A stretch of 14,118 nucleotides of DNA from Symbiodinium natans (GCA_905221605.1 CAJNDS010000797.1:55001-69118), one strand, 5' to 3'. Shown: positions 1 through 9,294, counted from the first letter of the stretch. A program made the numbers and translations. Notes: a model not told the origin generated them from the sequence alone.

Positions 1-1235
1 GAAAACTGCTGTTTGAAGACGTTCAGCATGCCCAAGGTGGTTTCCGGGGGCTGCGCAAGGAGCAAGCCAAATTATGACCCGCTTCGTCAAGGAGCGTCTT
101 TCCGGTCACGTGTTCTCTTTCTTTTCAAACCCTCTTCATAAGGATGGGCGCAACGCATCCTGGCCTAATGCCTTGTGTTCCGCGTCACGGACTTCCAGGG
201 CGGAGGATTGTGATTGATCTACTTCCGAGCCTTTAGTTTTTGATGCATGGTCAACCTACCATCAGACTGAGCCTTGGACTGGCAAAGGCTGGTTTTGGTG
301 ACTTGGGTAGTTCAGCAGCTTGGGAACTTTGGTGAAGCAGAGGCTTGGGATTCCTGCTGCCCCCTAAGGTCCTCTTTCCGCTTGAGACATTACAGACTTG
401 GCTAGGCCTTCCTGCGCCTTTAAGTTGTTTGCTGGGAGGGACAACAATTGCCTTGCGCTAAAAAGGTTTTTATGCACAGCTTTGACCATCACCACTGTGA
501 CTCTTGTGTGCTTTTAGCTTGCTTGACTTGTCCACTGAAGCCGGGCAGAGCCTTTTCTGGAATACGATGGAGAAACATCCTCCGTTCCTTGTCCATCTGG
601 GCTTGCCATGTGGGACGAGCAGCAAGGCACGGGGCAGACCTTTGCCAAACGGAGAGAAAGAGCCGTCTTCTCTGCGCAGCCGAGACTTTCCGCTGGGGCT
701 GCCCAGCTTACAGCCTGGCTCGGTGGACTGGCGTCGGGTTGACACCGCTAATCAGTGCTGAGATATCTCGATAAGAGTGTGCTTTGACCAATGCTGCCAT
801 GGGGGCTCCAGGCCTAAGGCAACCAAGCTGCTGTGCTCGAGTGCTTTGAATCGCTCCGAGCTTCCTGCCCGGAAAATCACCTTTACAAGCCGTGGGGCAG
901 GATTGTTGAATGCGGGAGTGTTCGTTTTGCACGAAGGATGAAGCTGCATATCCTCTTGCACAGAGGTATTCCCTCTGCGTGGCCCAGCGGGCGCTGTCTG
1001 CGGGTTTTTCGTTGGTTCCCCAACCCACCGCACGGAGTCAGGCTTTGCAGTTTGCCGGCAGACAGCACCGCAGACATGCTCCCCTAGTGTCAGAGTTTTC
1101 CCAGGTTGTGTGATGCCTAAGAGGTCTTTTGCCCGTCTTTTCACTCCTTACAAATTAGCATATTTTATTAGGACCTTTGGGCCTTTAAGCGGCCTTTAAG
1201 ACAACATGAACAAGCCATCTGTTACCTATTGAATC
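1..1235. other. Unique sequence without a supportable gene
   Basis: Several short open frames of 60-130 codons overlap each other on both strands between about 450 and 1144. None shows a domain, motif or composition that I recognise. At the left edge, frame 3 is open for 24 codons to a TGA at 75-77 and frame 1 is open to a TAA near 141; either could be the tail of a gene lying outside the window, but nothing decides it. Between about 1168 and 1200 the phrase GGCCTTTAAG occurs twice in close succession. I see no tRNA, rRNA or snRNA. Confidence 0.5.
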
Positions 1236-1260
1236 CTGGTGATAGAAAGTGAGCTCGCGA

Positions 1261-1316
1261 GGGGGGGGGCTACGCGCCCCCCCACACCCCCTCCGGAAAG
1301 CTTGCCCCGGAGGGGG
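1261..1316. repeat. Pair of adjacent GC-rich hairpins
   Basis: The first hairpin, 1261-1283, has nine G followed by C, a TAC loop, then GCG and seven C; its arms pair with one mismatch. The second, 1287-1316, is a perfect 10-base inverted repeat: CCCCCTCCGG at 1287-1296, a 10-base loop, and CCGGAGGGGG at 1307-1316. They are separated by three bases. The G9 run and the terminal G5 could also take part in G-quadruplex structure. No gene borders them, so a role in termination or processing cannot be argued. Confidence 0.75.
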
Positions 1317-1429
1317 CATGCACCGAAGTCAGCCAAGTCAACGCTGCCGGAAACCTTCAATTGCAACTCTTCCCTCAACCAACAAAAAACTGCCTCTCAG
1401 TCGAAGTCTTCCAAGCTGAGGTTGCAGAA

Positions 1430-1785
1430 GCGATGGTTTCAAAAAGCTTCAAAGGCTTCAAAAAGGCTTCGAAAGCTTCGAAGCAAGGACGAACGGACAG
1501 AGGCTTCGAAGGCGCGAAGGTGAAACGAAGGAGGCTTCGAAAGGCTTCGAAGGTGAGAACGAAGGGGGCTTAAGGGCTTCCAAGCCTCCCTTCAACTCTT
1601 CGCCTTCGAAGGCTTCAAAGGCTTCGAAGGCCTTGAAGAGGAGATGAAGCTCCTGATCAACTGAAGCCCCCTTCGAAGGTCCTTGGCAGCAGCATAGAGT
1701 AGACGCTGTCAGTGCCGCAGAAACGAAGTTGCTTAAAGTCTGAAATGTCTGCCTTTGCCTCTTCTCTCTGAGCCCTCTTCGAAGA
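1430..1785. repeat. Low-complexity block of CTTCGAAG palindromes
   Basis: The self-complementary 8-mer CTTCGAAG occurs exactly at 1476, 1504, 1545, 1604, 1622, 1671 and 1777. Many one- or two-base variants (GGCTTCAAAGG, CTTCGAAA) lie between them. Each site is its own inverted repeat, so any two can pair into a longer stem. Translation of either strand gives only a repetitive Phe-Glu-Ala or Ser-Lys-Ala pattern, which follows from the repeat and does not indicate a protein. It is best read as a degenerate simple-sequence array. Confidence 0.75.
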
Positions 1786-1840
1786 TCTTGCGGGAACACT
1801 GCAAGACTGCTTGTCTTGAAATGCCAACCAAAGAACAGTC

Positions 1841-2048
1841 TGGCAAGCCAAGCACACGTATCGACGGCGTTTCTGTTTCTTGATCCAAACAGAATATCTT
1901 GTTCTTGTGTAAGTTTTTTGCAGTATTTTTTTAACTTAAACAGGTTCCAAAATGGGCTCAGGATTGTGGATTTTCTGAAAACACAAGGTCACCCAGTTAA
2001 GAGCCTCAAATTGGAGACCAGTTTAGAAGCCATTGGGCCCACTTGCGC
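1841..2048. repeat. Tandem repeat pair, copy A
   Basis: First copy of a two-copy direct repeat. It begins TGGCAAGCCAAGCACACG and ends at CCCACTTGCGC, and the second copy follows without a spacer. Shared blocks in order are CGTATCGACGGCGTTTCTG, GATCCAAACAG, AGAATATCTTG, a T-rich tract, ACTTAAA with ACAGGTT, AAAATGGGCTC, CTGAAAACACAAGGTC, CCCAGTT, and AGAAGCCATT near the end. No coding capacity is evident. Confidence 0.8.
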
Positions 2049-2299
2049 TGGCAAGTCAAGCACACGTATCGACGGCGTTTCTGTTCTTGATCCAAACAGT
2101 GTGAGACAGAATATCTTGCTCTTGTGTGAGTTGACTGCAGCATTTTTTTAAACTTAAAAAAACAGGTTTAAAAACTGTGTTCGGGGCACCAAAAATGGGC
2201 TCTGGATTCTGAATTTCTTTTCTGAAAACACAAGGTCGCCCAGTTTGGAGCCCCAAATTGGGGCCAGATTTAGAAGCCATTTCTAGGCCCACTTGCGCC
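2049..2299. repeat. Tandem repeat pair, copy B
   Basis: Second copy of the unit that begins at 1841. It starts TGGCAAGTCAAGCACACG and ends in CCCACTTGCGCC. It is about 40 bases longer than copy A. The extra bases are insertions such as TGTGAGAC before AGAATATC, a longer A-rich stretch, and GTGTTCGGGGCACC. The indels and substitutions show an older duplication than the near-identical 2.13-kb array to the right. Confidence 0.8.
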
Positions 2300-2780
2300 A
2301 TGTTTTTCGCGGGCAGAAGGCCAGAACAACTTCTTGCTCTGCCAGTCTCTCAAAATTTCGAAGAATAGAAAGAAGAAGGTGCGGCAAAGTCTCATTTTGT
2401 GAAAACACAGCAGCAGCGCGCTGAACCCTCTTTTTCTCACGACTTGAGCCAAAGTCATAAGCCGGAGGCTTCGTCAGTGAAACTCTTTACACACAGGTGA
2501 AAACTCTGCTCTGCCACGTGTTCTCCACAGCCACAAAACAAACTCAAACGTCAGTGGGAGTTCTCGGGACCTACCCAACTACACCTAAAGCAAGCAAAAA
2601 CGTGCACAGTCACTTCTACAGCTTCCAGACACACATCCCTACAACTCAAGCACTTCAAAAGGCTTTCCCACTTAAAGCAGCACTCCCGTCGAGCCTCCAA
2701 GGCACAACTACGGAGTTCCTCCAACTACACACACACAACTCTGAGCCAGCATGCAGGACAACAAAGTTAACATGTCCTTA
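2300..2780. other. Spacer before the tandem array
   Basis: No gene is supported here. There is a small perfect hairpin AAGCC-GGA-GGCTT at 2459-2471. On the minus strand the 12-mer CTTTGGCTCAAG at 2454-2443 matches the 3' end of the dinoflagellate spliced-leader sequence in 11 of 12 positions. The stretch from about 2500 to 2760 is rich in ACA/CAC and contains a short CACACACA run. The array starts at 2781, directly after TGTCCTTA. Confidence 0.5.
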
Positions 2781-4910
2781 GACAGGAACTTTCGTCTGCA
2801 CGCTGCGTCGCGTAGCCACCCGAAGGGGCCGTTGGTCAAGGTGAAACTAAACTAAAAATTACCTCGCTTGAGGTGTTGCGTTCTCAGCTAGGCCCTCTCT
2901 CAGCTGCAACCCTCAGCACTCGCGAGGCCGAACTTTGCCCTCCGCATGCATTGCTGTTGAGGCACTTGTTGTGGCATCAGCCTCCGTAAGTTTGGCAATC
3001 CCCACTCAGCACTGGATGTTCTGTTCGAGGCATATTTCCTCAGCGCATGCGAGGCCGCAAAGTGAAACACGTGAGGTATGAAAAACTGCTACTCCAGGTT
3101 CGTCCGCAGCTCCGGCTTTCTCGCACTTACTAACCGTGCCTTGCAGCCTCCCCCAAAGTAGCGTCACCCTGGCTTTCTCGCTCTTACTCACCAGTTGACC
3201 AATAATGCATCTCACGCGGTTGCTTCATGGTAAAACTGCAGCTCGAGGTCCCGGCGTTCTCGCTCTTACTAACCCGGACCGACACTGCAGAGAAGCATTG
3301 ACTGTTGTTCCCTCAGCGGAGGCGAGGCCGAACAACCATTCCGCTGCATCTGCGCAGCCAGGCCCTCAGCTCCTCACTGAGCCAGGGCTCTCTCTAGACA
3401 GAGTTCCCTTGCTGGCAAGCCCTCTATCTCTATGTGACCCCCGCGGTGCCACGTATAAGCAGCTGCACCGCGTGTCTTAGGACCACAGTTTTCATTCGGA
3501 TTTGTTGTTGTAGGCCTTCCAGTGCTTGAGGCCGAATCCAAACACCACATCTCACGTCACACGGCTAGGCAATTTGGCTCCAACATCTGAAGATAGTGAC
3601 ACATACTCTGCGTGGCGTCCGCGTGAGCTAGCCTGTCCTAGAGTTTAGGAGTTCGGCTCCTTTCATCGCTTGTCTTACCACAGGTCTCTTTCGGTGGCCC
3701 GTACTCAGCAGCCAGCACATGTACCATCCTCAGACGCCAGAGCCGCCTTGCCCCAGCAAGTGCCCATACAAACCACTCACCAGATAGTGAGAGCCAACAT
3801 CTTCAAACAACCTCCAGCGGCCGTGCCGCGAGGACCTAAACATCTGCAAGGTTCCGCCTTGTCTGTGTGCACGGACAGACCCCAGCCCTTGCAGGAGACG
3901 TGGATGTAAACAAAAGCAGGCCTGCCATGTCCAGCAGGCTGATTACCATTGGTTGCCTTCAGATGGGAAAAGCGCGAAGATCGGGTAACCTCCATCTGAA
4001 TCCTTTCCGGCCAATACCAACCCTTACAAACCCTCAGCACGGAGCGAGGCCGAAGGAGGCTTCTTGGACTATTGGTTTTCCGGGGAGCAGCCACCAACAG
4101 CTGCTCTTCAACTTGCACTGCGCCGCACCACAGTCCTACTGCAAGTTCTTTGGCAACGGTTTCTCATTAGCACCAGTCAATGAGCTTTACGACACTGATG
4201 CCTCTGGTTATTTGTGTCCAGGCAGATCCACCAGGGTTGGGCCAAATCTTTTCTACCTGATTCTACCTGCGAAGAAAATCCTGTTGTGCTCAGCTTGCAG
4301 ATCCCCGAAAACCTGCAAGCTTGGGCTCGAGCACACCGCAATTGGTCGGGACACTCCTGTCGCCACTGCAAGGATGCCTCTTGCAGTGCGACGTTGGCCT
4401 GCACTGTCTGCAGCGTGCCGCCGTTTTCCCCCGTGTTTCGGTCTCACCTTCGTTTTCCACACAAGTGAGCGAGGAACCCAAACTCACCTTCAGCACAGCC
4501 CTCAGTCCAAATGAGGGTCGGTGGGTTTTGCTCACCCAGAGACAGCAGGAATCTCTGGTGAGCAACAGGCTTGCGTCACCCCTCAAGCAATGCGAGGCTG
4601 CAACTCTCACTGTGACCCAGAGCAGACTGTAGGCCACAAGGTTCCCTCAGCAACGCGAGGACGAAAAGCTTCCCTCTAGCGAAGCGAGGCCGAAAACTGT
4701 GCACTCGAACGTCCTTCGTCGTCGGCAGCAGTTGGCGGGCCGCCGCTCTATGACAGCTTAGCCGGTCAGCCGGCCTACGAGCAAACACAGTTTTGCCAGG
4801 CCTCAAAACGGAACCTACCCTTAGTTACAAGCCCCAGGGCCAGCCACAACGGCACTAAAGACGCTCTCTACCTGAGCACCCCACCGGGGTTGAGCCGAAA
4901 CCTTGAGCCA
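2781..4910. repeat. 2.13-kb tandem unit, copy 1
   Basis: First of three head-to-tail units. It opens with GACAGGAACTTTCGTCTGC and closes with ACCTTGAGCCA. Small private differences from the other copies include CTGCGTCGCGTAGCC (CTGCGAGGCGTAGCC in the others) and GTGCCGCCGTTTTCC near 4420. A 215-codon open frame at 3867-4514 is broken in copy 2 and shifts frame in copy 3, so it is probably not a gene. The unit holds the mini-hairpin family described separately, an internal duplication (about 3075-3146 and 3227-3290), and a conserved hairpin AGGAG-TTCGG-CTCCT at 3647-3661. Confidence 0.92.
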
Positions 4911-7900
4911 GGTGAATTTTACGTCTGCACGCTGCGAGGCGTAGCCACCCGAAGGGGCCGTTGGTCAGGGTGAAACTAAACTAAAAATTACCTCGCTTGA
5001 GGTGTTGCGTTCTCAGCTAGGCCCTCTCTCAGCTGCAACCCTCAGCACTCGCGAGGCCGAACTTTGCCCTCCGCATGCATTGCTGTTGAGGCCCTTGTTG
5101 TGGCATCAGCCTCCGTAAGTTTGGCAATCCCCACTCAGCACTGGATGTTCTGTTCGAGGCATATTTCCTCAGCGCATGCGAGGCCGCAAAGTGAAACACG
5201 TGAGGTATGAAAGACTGCTACTCCAGGTTCGTCCGCAGCTCCGGCTTTCTCGCACTTACTAACCGTGCCTTGCAGCCTCCCCCAAAGTAGCGTCACCCTG
5301 GCTTTCTCGCTCTTACTCACCAGTTTACCAATAATGCATCTCACGCGGTTGCTTCATGGTAAAACTGCAGCTCGAGGTCCCGGCGTTCTCGCTCTTACTA
5401 ACCCGGACCGACACTGCAGAGAAGCATTGACTGTTGTTCCCTCAGCGGAGGCGAGGCCGAACAACCGTTCCGCTGCATCTGCGCAGCCAGGCCCTCAGCT
5501 CCTCACTGAGCCAGGGCTCTCTCTAGACAGAGTTCCCTTGCTGGCAAGCCCTCTATCTCTATGTGACCCCCGCGGTGCCACGTATAAGCAGCTGCACCGC
5601 GTGTCTTAGGACCACAGTTTTCATTCGGATTTGTTGTTGTAGGCCTTCCAGTGCTTGAGGCCGAATCCAAACACCACATCTCACGTCACAAGGCTAGGCA
5701 ATTTGGCTCCAACATCTGAAGATAGTGACACATACTCTGCGTGGCGTCCGCGTGAGCTAGCCTGTCCTAGAGTTTAGGAGTTCGGCTCCTTTCATCGCTT
5801 GTCTTACCACAGGTCTCTTTCGGTGGCCCGTACTCAGCAGCCAGCACATGTACCATCCTCAGACGCCAGAGCCGCCTTGCCCCAGCAAGTGCCCATACAA
5901 ACCACTCACCAGATAGTGAGAGCCACCATCTTCAAACAACCTCCAGCGGCCGTGCCGCGAGGACCTAAACATCTGCAAGGTTCCGCCTTGTCTGTGTGCA
6001 CGGACAGACCCCAGCCCTTGCAGGAGACGTGGATGTAAACAAAGCAGGCCTGCCATGTCCAGCAGGCTGATTACCATTGGTTGCCTTCAGATGGGAAAAG
6101 CGCGAAGATCGGGTAACCTCCATCTGAATCCTTTCCGGCCAATACCAACCCTTACAAACCCTCAGCACGGAGCGAGGCCGAAGGAGGCTTCTTGGACTAT
6201 TGGTTTTCCGGGAGCAGCCACCACCAGCTGCTCTTCAACTTGCACTGCGCCGCACCACAGTCCTACTGCAAGTTCCTTGGCAACGGTTTCTCAGTAGCAC
6301 CAGTCAATGAGCTTTAACACTGATGCCTCTGGTTATTTATGTCCAGGCAGATCCACCAGGGTTGGGCCAAATCTTTTCTACCTGATTCTACCTGCGAAGA
6401 AAATCCTGTTGTGCTCAGCTTGCAGATCCCCGAAAACCTGCAAGCTTGGGCTCGAGCACACCGCAATTGTTCGGGACACTCCTGTCGCCACTGCAAGGAT
6501 GCCTCTTGCAGTGCGACGTTGGCCTGCACTGTCTGCAGCGTGCCTGGCCGTTTCCCCCCGTGTTTCGGTCTCACCTTCGGTTTCCACACAAGTGAGCGAG
6601 GAACCCAAACTCACCTTCAGCACAGCCCTCAATCCAAATGAGGGTCGGTGGGTTTTGCTCACCCAGAGACAGCAGGAATCTCTGGTGAGCAACAGGCTTG
6701 CGTCACCCCTCAAGCAATGCGAGGCTGCAACTCTCACTGTGACCCAGAGCAGACTGTAGGCCACAAGGTTCCCTCAGCAACGCGAGGACGAAAAGCTTCC
6801 CGCTAGCGAAGCGAGGCCGAAAACTGTGCACTCGAACGTCCTTCGTCGTCGGCAGCAGTTGGCGGGCCGCCGCTCTATGACAGCTTAGCCGGTCAGCCGG
6901 CCTACGAGCAAACACAGTTTTGCCAGGGCCTCAAAACGGAACCTACCCTTAGTTACAAGCCCCAGGGCCAGCCACAACGGCACTAAAGACGCTCTCTACC
7001 TGAGCACCCCACCGGGGTTGAGCCGAAACCTTGAGCCAGACAGGAACTTTCGTCTGCACGCTGCGAGGCGTAGCCACCCGAAGGGGCCGTTGGTCAAGGT
7101 GAAACTAAACTAAAAATTACCTCGCTTGAGGTGTTGCGTTCTCAGCTAGGCCCTCTCTCAGCTGCAACCCTCAGCACTCGCGAGGCCGAACTTTGCCCTC
7201 CGCATGCATTGCTGTTGAGGCACTTGTTGTGGCATCAGCCTCCGTTAGTTTGACAATCCCCACTCAGCACTGGATGTTCTGTTCGAGGCATATTTCCTCA
7301 GCGCATGCGAGGCCGCAAAGTGAAACACGTGAGGTATGAAAAACTGCTACTCCAGGTTCGTCCGCAGCTCCGGCTTTCTCGCACTTACTAACCGTGCCTT
7401 GCAGCCTCCCCCAAAGTAGCGTCACCCTGGCTTTCTCGCTCTTACTCACCAGTTGACCAATAATGCATCTCACGCGGTTGCTTCATGGTAAAACTGCAGC
7501 TCGAGGTCCCGGCGTTCTCGCACTTACTAACCCGGACCGACACTGCAGAGAAGCATTGACTGTTGTTCCCTCAGCGGAGGCGAGGCCGAACAACCATTCC
7601 GCTGCATCAGCGCAGCCAGGCCCTCAGCTCCTCACTGAGCCAGGCTCTCTTTAGACAGAGTACCCTTGCTGGCAAGCCCTCTATCTCTGTGTGACCCCCG
7701 CGGTGCCACGTATAAGCAGCTGCACCGCGTGTCTTAGGACCACAGTTTTCATTCGGATTTGTTGTTGTAGGCCTTCCAGTGCTTGAGGCCGAATCCAAAC
7801 ACCACATCTCACGTCACAAGGCTGGCAATTTGGCTCCAACATCTGAAGATAGTAACACATACTCTGCGTGGCGTCCGCGTGAGCTAGCCTGTCCTTTCTT

Positions 7901-8949
7901 TAGGAGTTCGGCTCCTTTCATCGCTTGTCTTACCACAGGTCTCTTTCGGTGGCCCGTACTCAGCAGCCAGCACATGTACCATCCTCAGACGCCAGAGCCG
8001 CCTTGCCCCAGCAAGTGCCCATACAACCCACTCACCAGATAGTGAGAGCCAACATCTTCAAACAACCTCCAGCGGCCGTGCCGCGAGGACCTAAACATCT
8101 GCAAGGTTCCGCCTTGTCTGTGTGCACGGACAGACCCCAGCCCTTGCAGGAGACGTGGATGTAAATAAAAGCAGGCCTGCCATGTCCAGCAGGCTGATTA
8201 CCATTGGTTGCCTTCAGATGGGAAAAGCGCGAAGATCGGGTAACCTCCATCTGAATCCTTTCCGGCCAGTACCAGCCCTTACAAACCCTCAGCACGGAGC
8301 GAGGCCGAAGGAGGCTTCTTGGACTATTGGTTTTCCGGAGAGCAGCCACCACCAGCCGCTCTTCAACTTGCACTGCGCCGCACCACAGTCCTACTGCAAG
8401 TTCCTTGGCAACGGTTTCTCAGTAGCACCAGTCAATGAGCTTTACGACACTGATGCCTCTGGTTATTTATGTCCAGGCAGATCCACCAGGGTTGGGCCAA
8501 ATCTTTTCTACCTGATTCTACCTGCGAAGAAATCCTGTTGTGCTCAGCTTGCAGATCCCCGAAAACCTGCAAGCTTGGGCTCGAGCACACCGCAATTGTT
8601 CGGGACACTCCTGTCGCCACTGCAAGGATGCCTCTTGCAGTGCGACGTTGGCCTGCACTGTCTGCAGCGTGCCTGGCCGTTTCCCCCGTGTTTCGGTCTC
8701 ACCTTCGTTTTCCACACAAGTGAGCGAGGAACCCAAACTCACCTTCAGCACAGCCCTCAATCCAAATGAGGGTCGGTGGGTTTTGCTCACCCAGAGACAG
8801 CAGGAATCTCTGGTGAGCAACAGGCTTGCGTCACCCCTCAAGCAATGCGAGGCTGCAACTCTCACTGTGACCCAGAGCAGACTGTAGGCCACAAGGTTCC
8901 CTCAGCAACGCGAGGACGAAAAGCTTCCCTCTAGCGAAGCGAGGCCGAA
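2862..8949 (+). repeat. Dispersed bulged mini-hairpin family within the array
   Basis: A 21-23 base element recurs in each unit: CCTC, one or two unpaired bases (usually A), GC, a loop of 3-5 bases, GC, GAGG, then CCGAA or a close variant. CCTC pairs with GAGG and GC with GC, giving a six-pair stem with a bulge. Copy 1 positions and loops: 2911 (ACTC), 3038 (GCAT), 3311 (GGAG), 4032 (ACGGA), 4581 (AAT, bulge AA), 4645 (AAC), 4673 (GAA, bulge TA). Degenerate members are CCTC-GCTT-GAGG at 2862 and one ending TTGAGGCCGAA at 3515. Copies 2 and 3 repeat the set at offsets of about 2129 and 4258; the last ends at 8949. Stems are conserved while loops vary. One member of copy 2 (near 6800) has CCGC instead of CCTC. 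Confidence 0.75.
4911..7038. repeat. 2.13-kb tandem unit, copy 2
   Basis: Second unit, aligned to copy 1 at an offset of exactly 2129 over long stretches. Its left boundary differs from the others: after GAGCCA it reads GGTGAATTTTA and then rejoins the consensus at CGTCTGCACG (4922). Copies 1 and 3 have GACAGGAACTTT there. Single-base indels such as AACAAAGCAGG near 6040 and CCGGGAGCAG near 6208 put the longest frames of copy 1 out of register. A change of TGA to TTA near 5328 opens a 114-codon frame found only here. Confidence 0.92.
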
Positions 8950-9163
8950 AACTGTGCACTCACGCCCTTCGTCGACGGCAGCAGTTGGCGGGCCGCCGCT
9001 CTATGACAGCTTAGCCGGTCAGCCGGCCTACGAGCAAACACCGTTTTGCCAGGCCTCAAAACGGAACCTACCCTTAGTTACAAGCCCCAGGGCCAGCCAC
9101 AACGGCACTAAAGACGCTCTCTACCTGAGCACCCCACCGGGGTTGAGCCGAAACCTTGAGCCA
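7039..9163. repeat. 2.13-kb tandem unit, copy 3
   Basis: Third unit, starting at the shared GACAGGAACTTTCGTCTGC and ending in TTGAGCCA at 9163. It is a few bases shorter than the others through small indels: GAGCCAGGCTCTC near 7637, AAGGCTGGCAATT near 7818, GTCCTTTCTTTAGG near 7891 and GAAGAAATCC near 8525. Its right end is followed by another GACAGGAACTTTC at 9164-9176, the first 13 bases of a would-be fourth unit. The sequence then leaves the repeat for the 3' region of the retrotransposon. Confidence 0.92.
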
Positions 9164-9294
9164 GACAGGAACTTTCACACCCCCGCTTGGACTGTGATGC
9201 CTCAGAGCCACGCACTTCTTCACAGCTCGGTGTTTCCAGCGCTTAAACATCTCATCCCAGGCAAAGTCCGAAAGCGAGCACTCCTACTGCCGAC
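9164..9294 (-). other. Junction between the retrotransposon 3' end and the tandem array
   Basis: About 130 bases lie between the stop codon of the last retrotransposon ORF (9295-9297) and array copy 3. Positions 9164-9176 repeat the first 13 bases of the array unit. On the minus strand, 9188-9172 reads AAGCGGGGGTGTGAAAG, a purine-rich tract where a polypurine primer for plus-strand synthesis would be expected. No terminal repeat can be tested because the 5' end of the element is outside the window. The tract assignment is inference from position and composition. Confidence 0.4.

Noticed and set aside
2811-2842. CGTAGCCA followed by TTGGTCAAGGT in each array unit, reminiscent of a spliced-leader RNA gene
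   Set aside because: The two pieces are separated by about 13 extra bases, and the central part of the leader is missing. Array copies do not form a spliced-leader RNA gene cluster.
3006-3215. 69-codon minus-strand frame repeated at 5135 and 7264
   Set aside because: Identity merely follows from the tandem repeat; it has no motif and overlaps the plus-strand frame and the intron-like cassettes.
3670-3909. 79-codon frame of equal length in all three units (3670, 5799, 7925)
   Set aside because: It starts at TTG, the copies are near-identical throughout so conservation is uninformative, and the few differences I noticed inside it change the residue rather than being silent.
3867-4514. 215-codon plus-strand open frame inside array copy 1, with an equally long frame in copy 3 at 8122-8769
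   Set aside because: Copy 2 is split by one-base indels, and the C-terminal part in copy 3 is read in another frame. No recognisable domain is present, and the frame runs through the mini-hairpin elements.
2862-4694. Evenly repeated short hairpins as a CRISPR array
   Set aside because: Spacing is irregular (tens to hundreds of bases), the repeats are only about 22 bases and vary in the loop, and the context is eukaryotic.
2781-9163. Array as a tandem cluster of 5S rRNA, U6, tRNA or ribozyme genes
   Set aside because: I looked for 5S internal control sequence, the U6 start, tRNA T-arm pairing around GTTCGAG, and hammerhead core sequences on both strands. None fitted.
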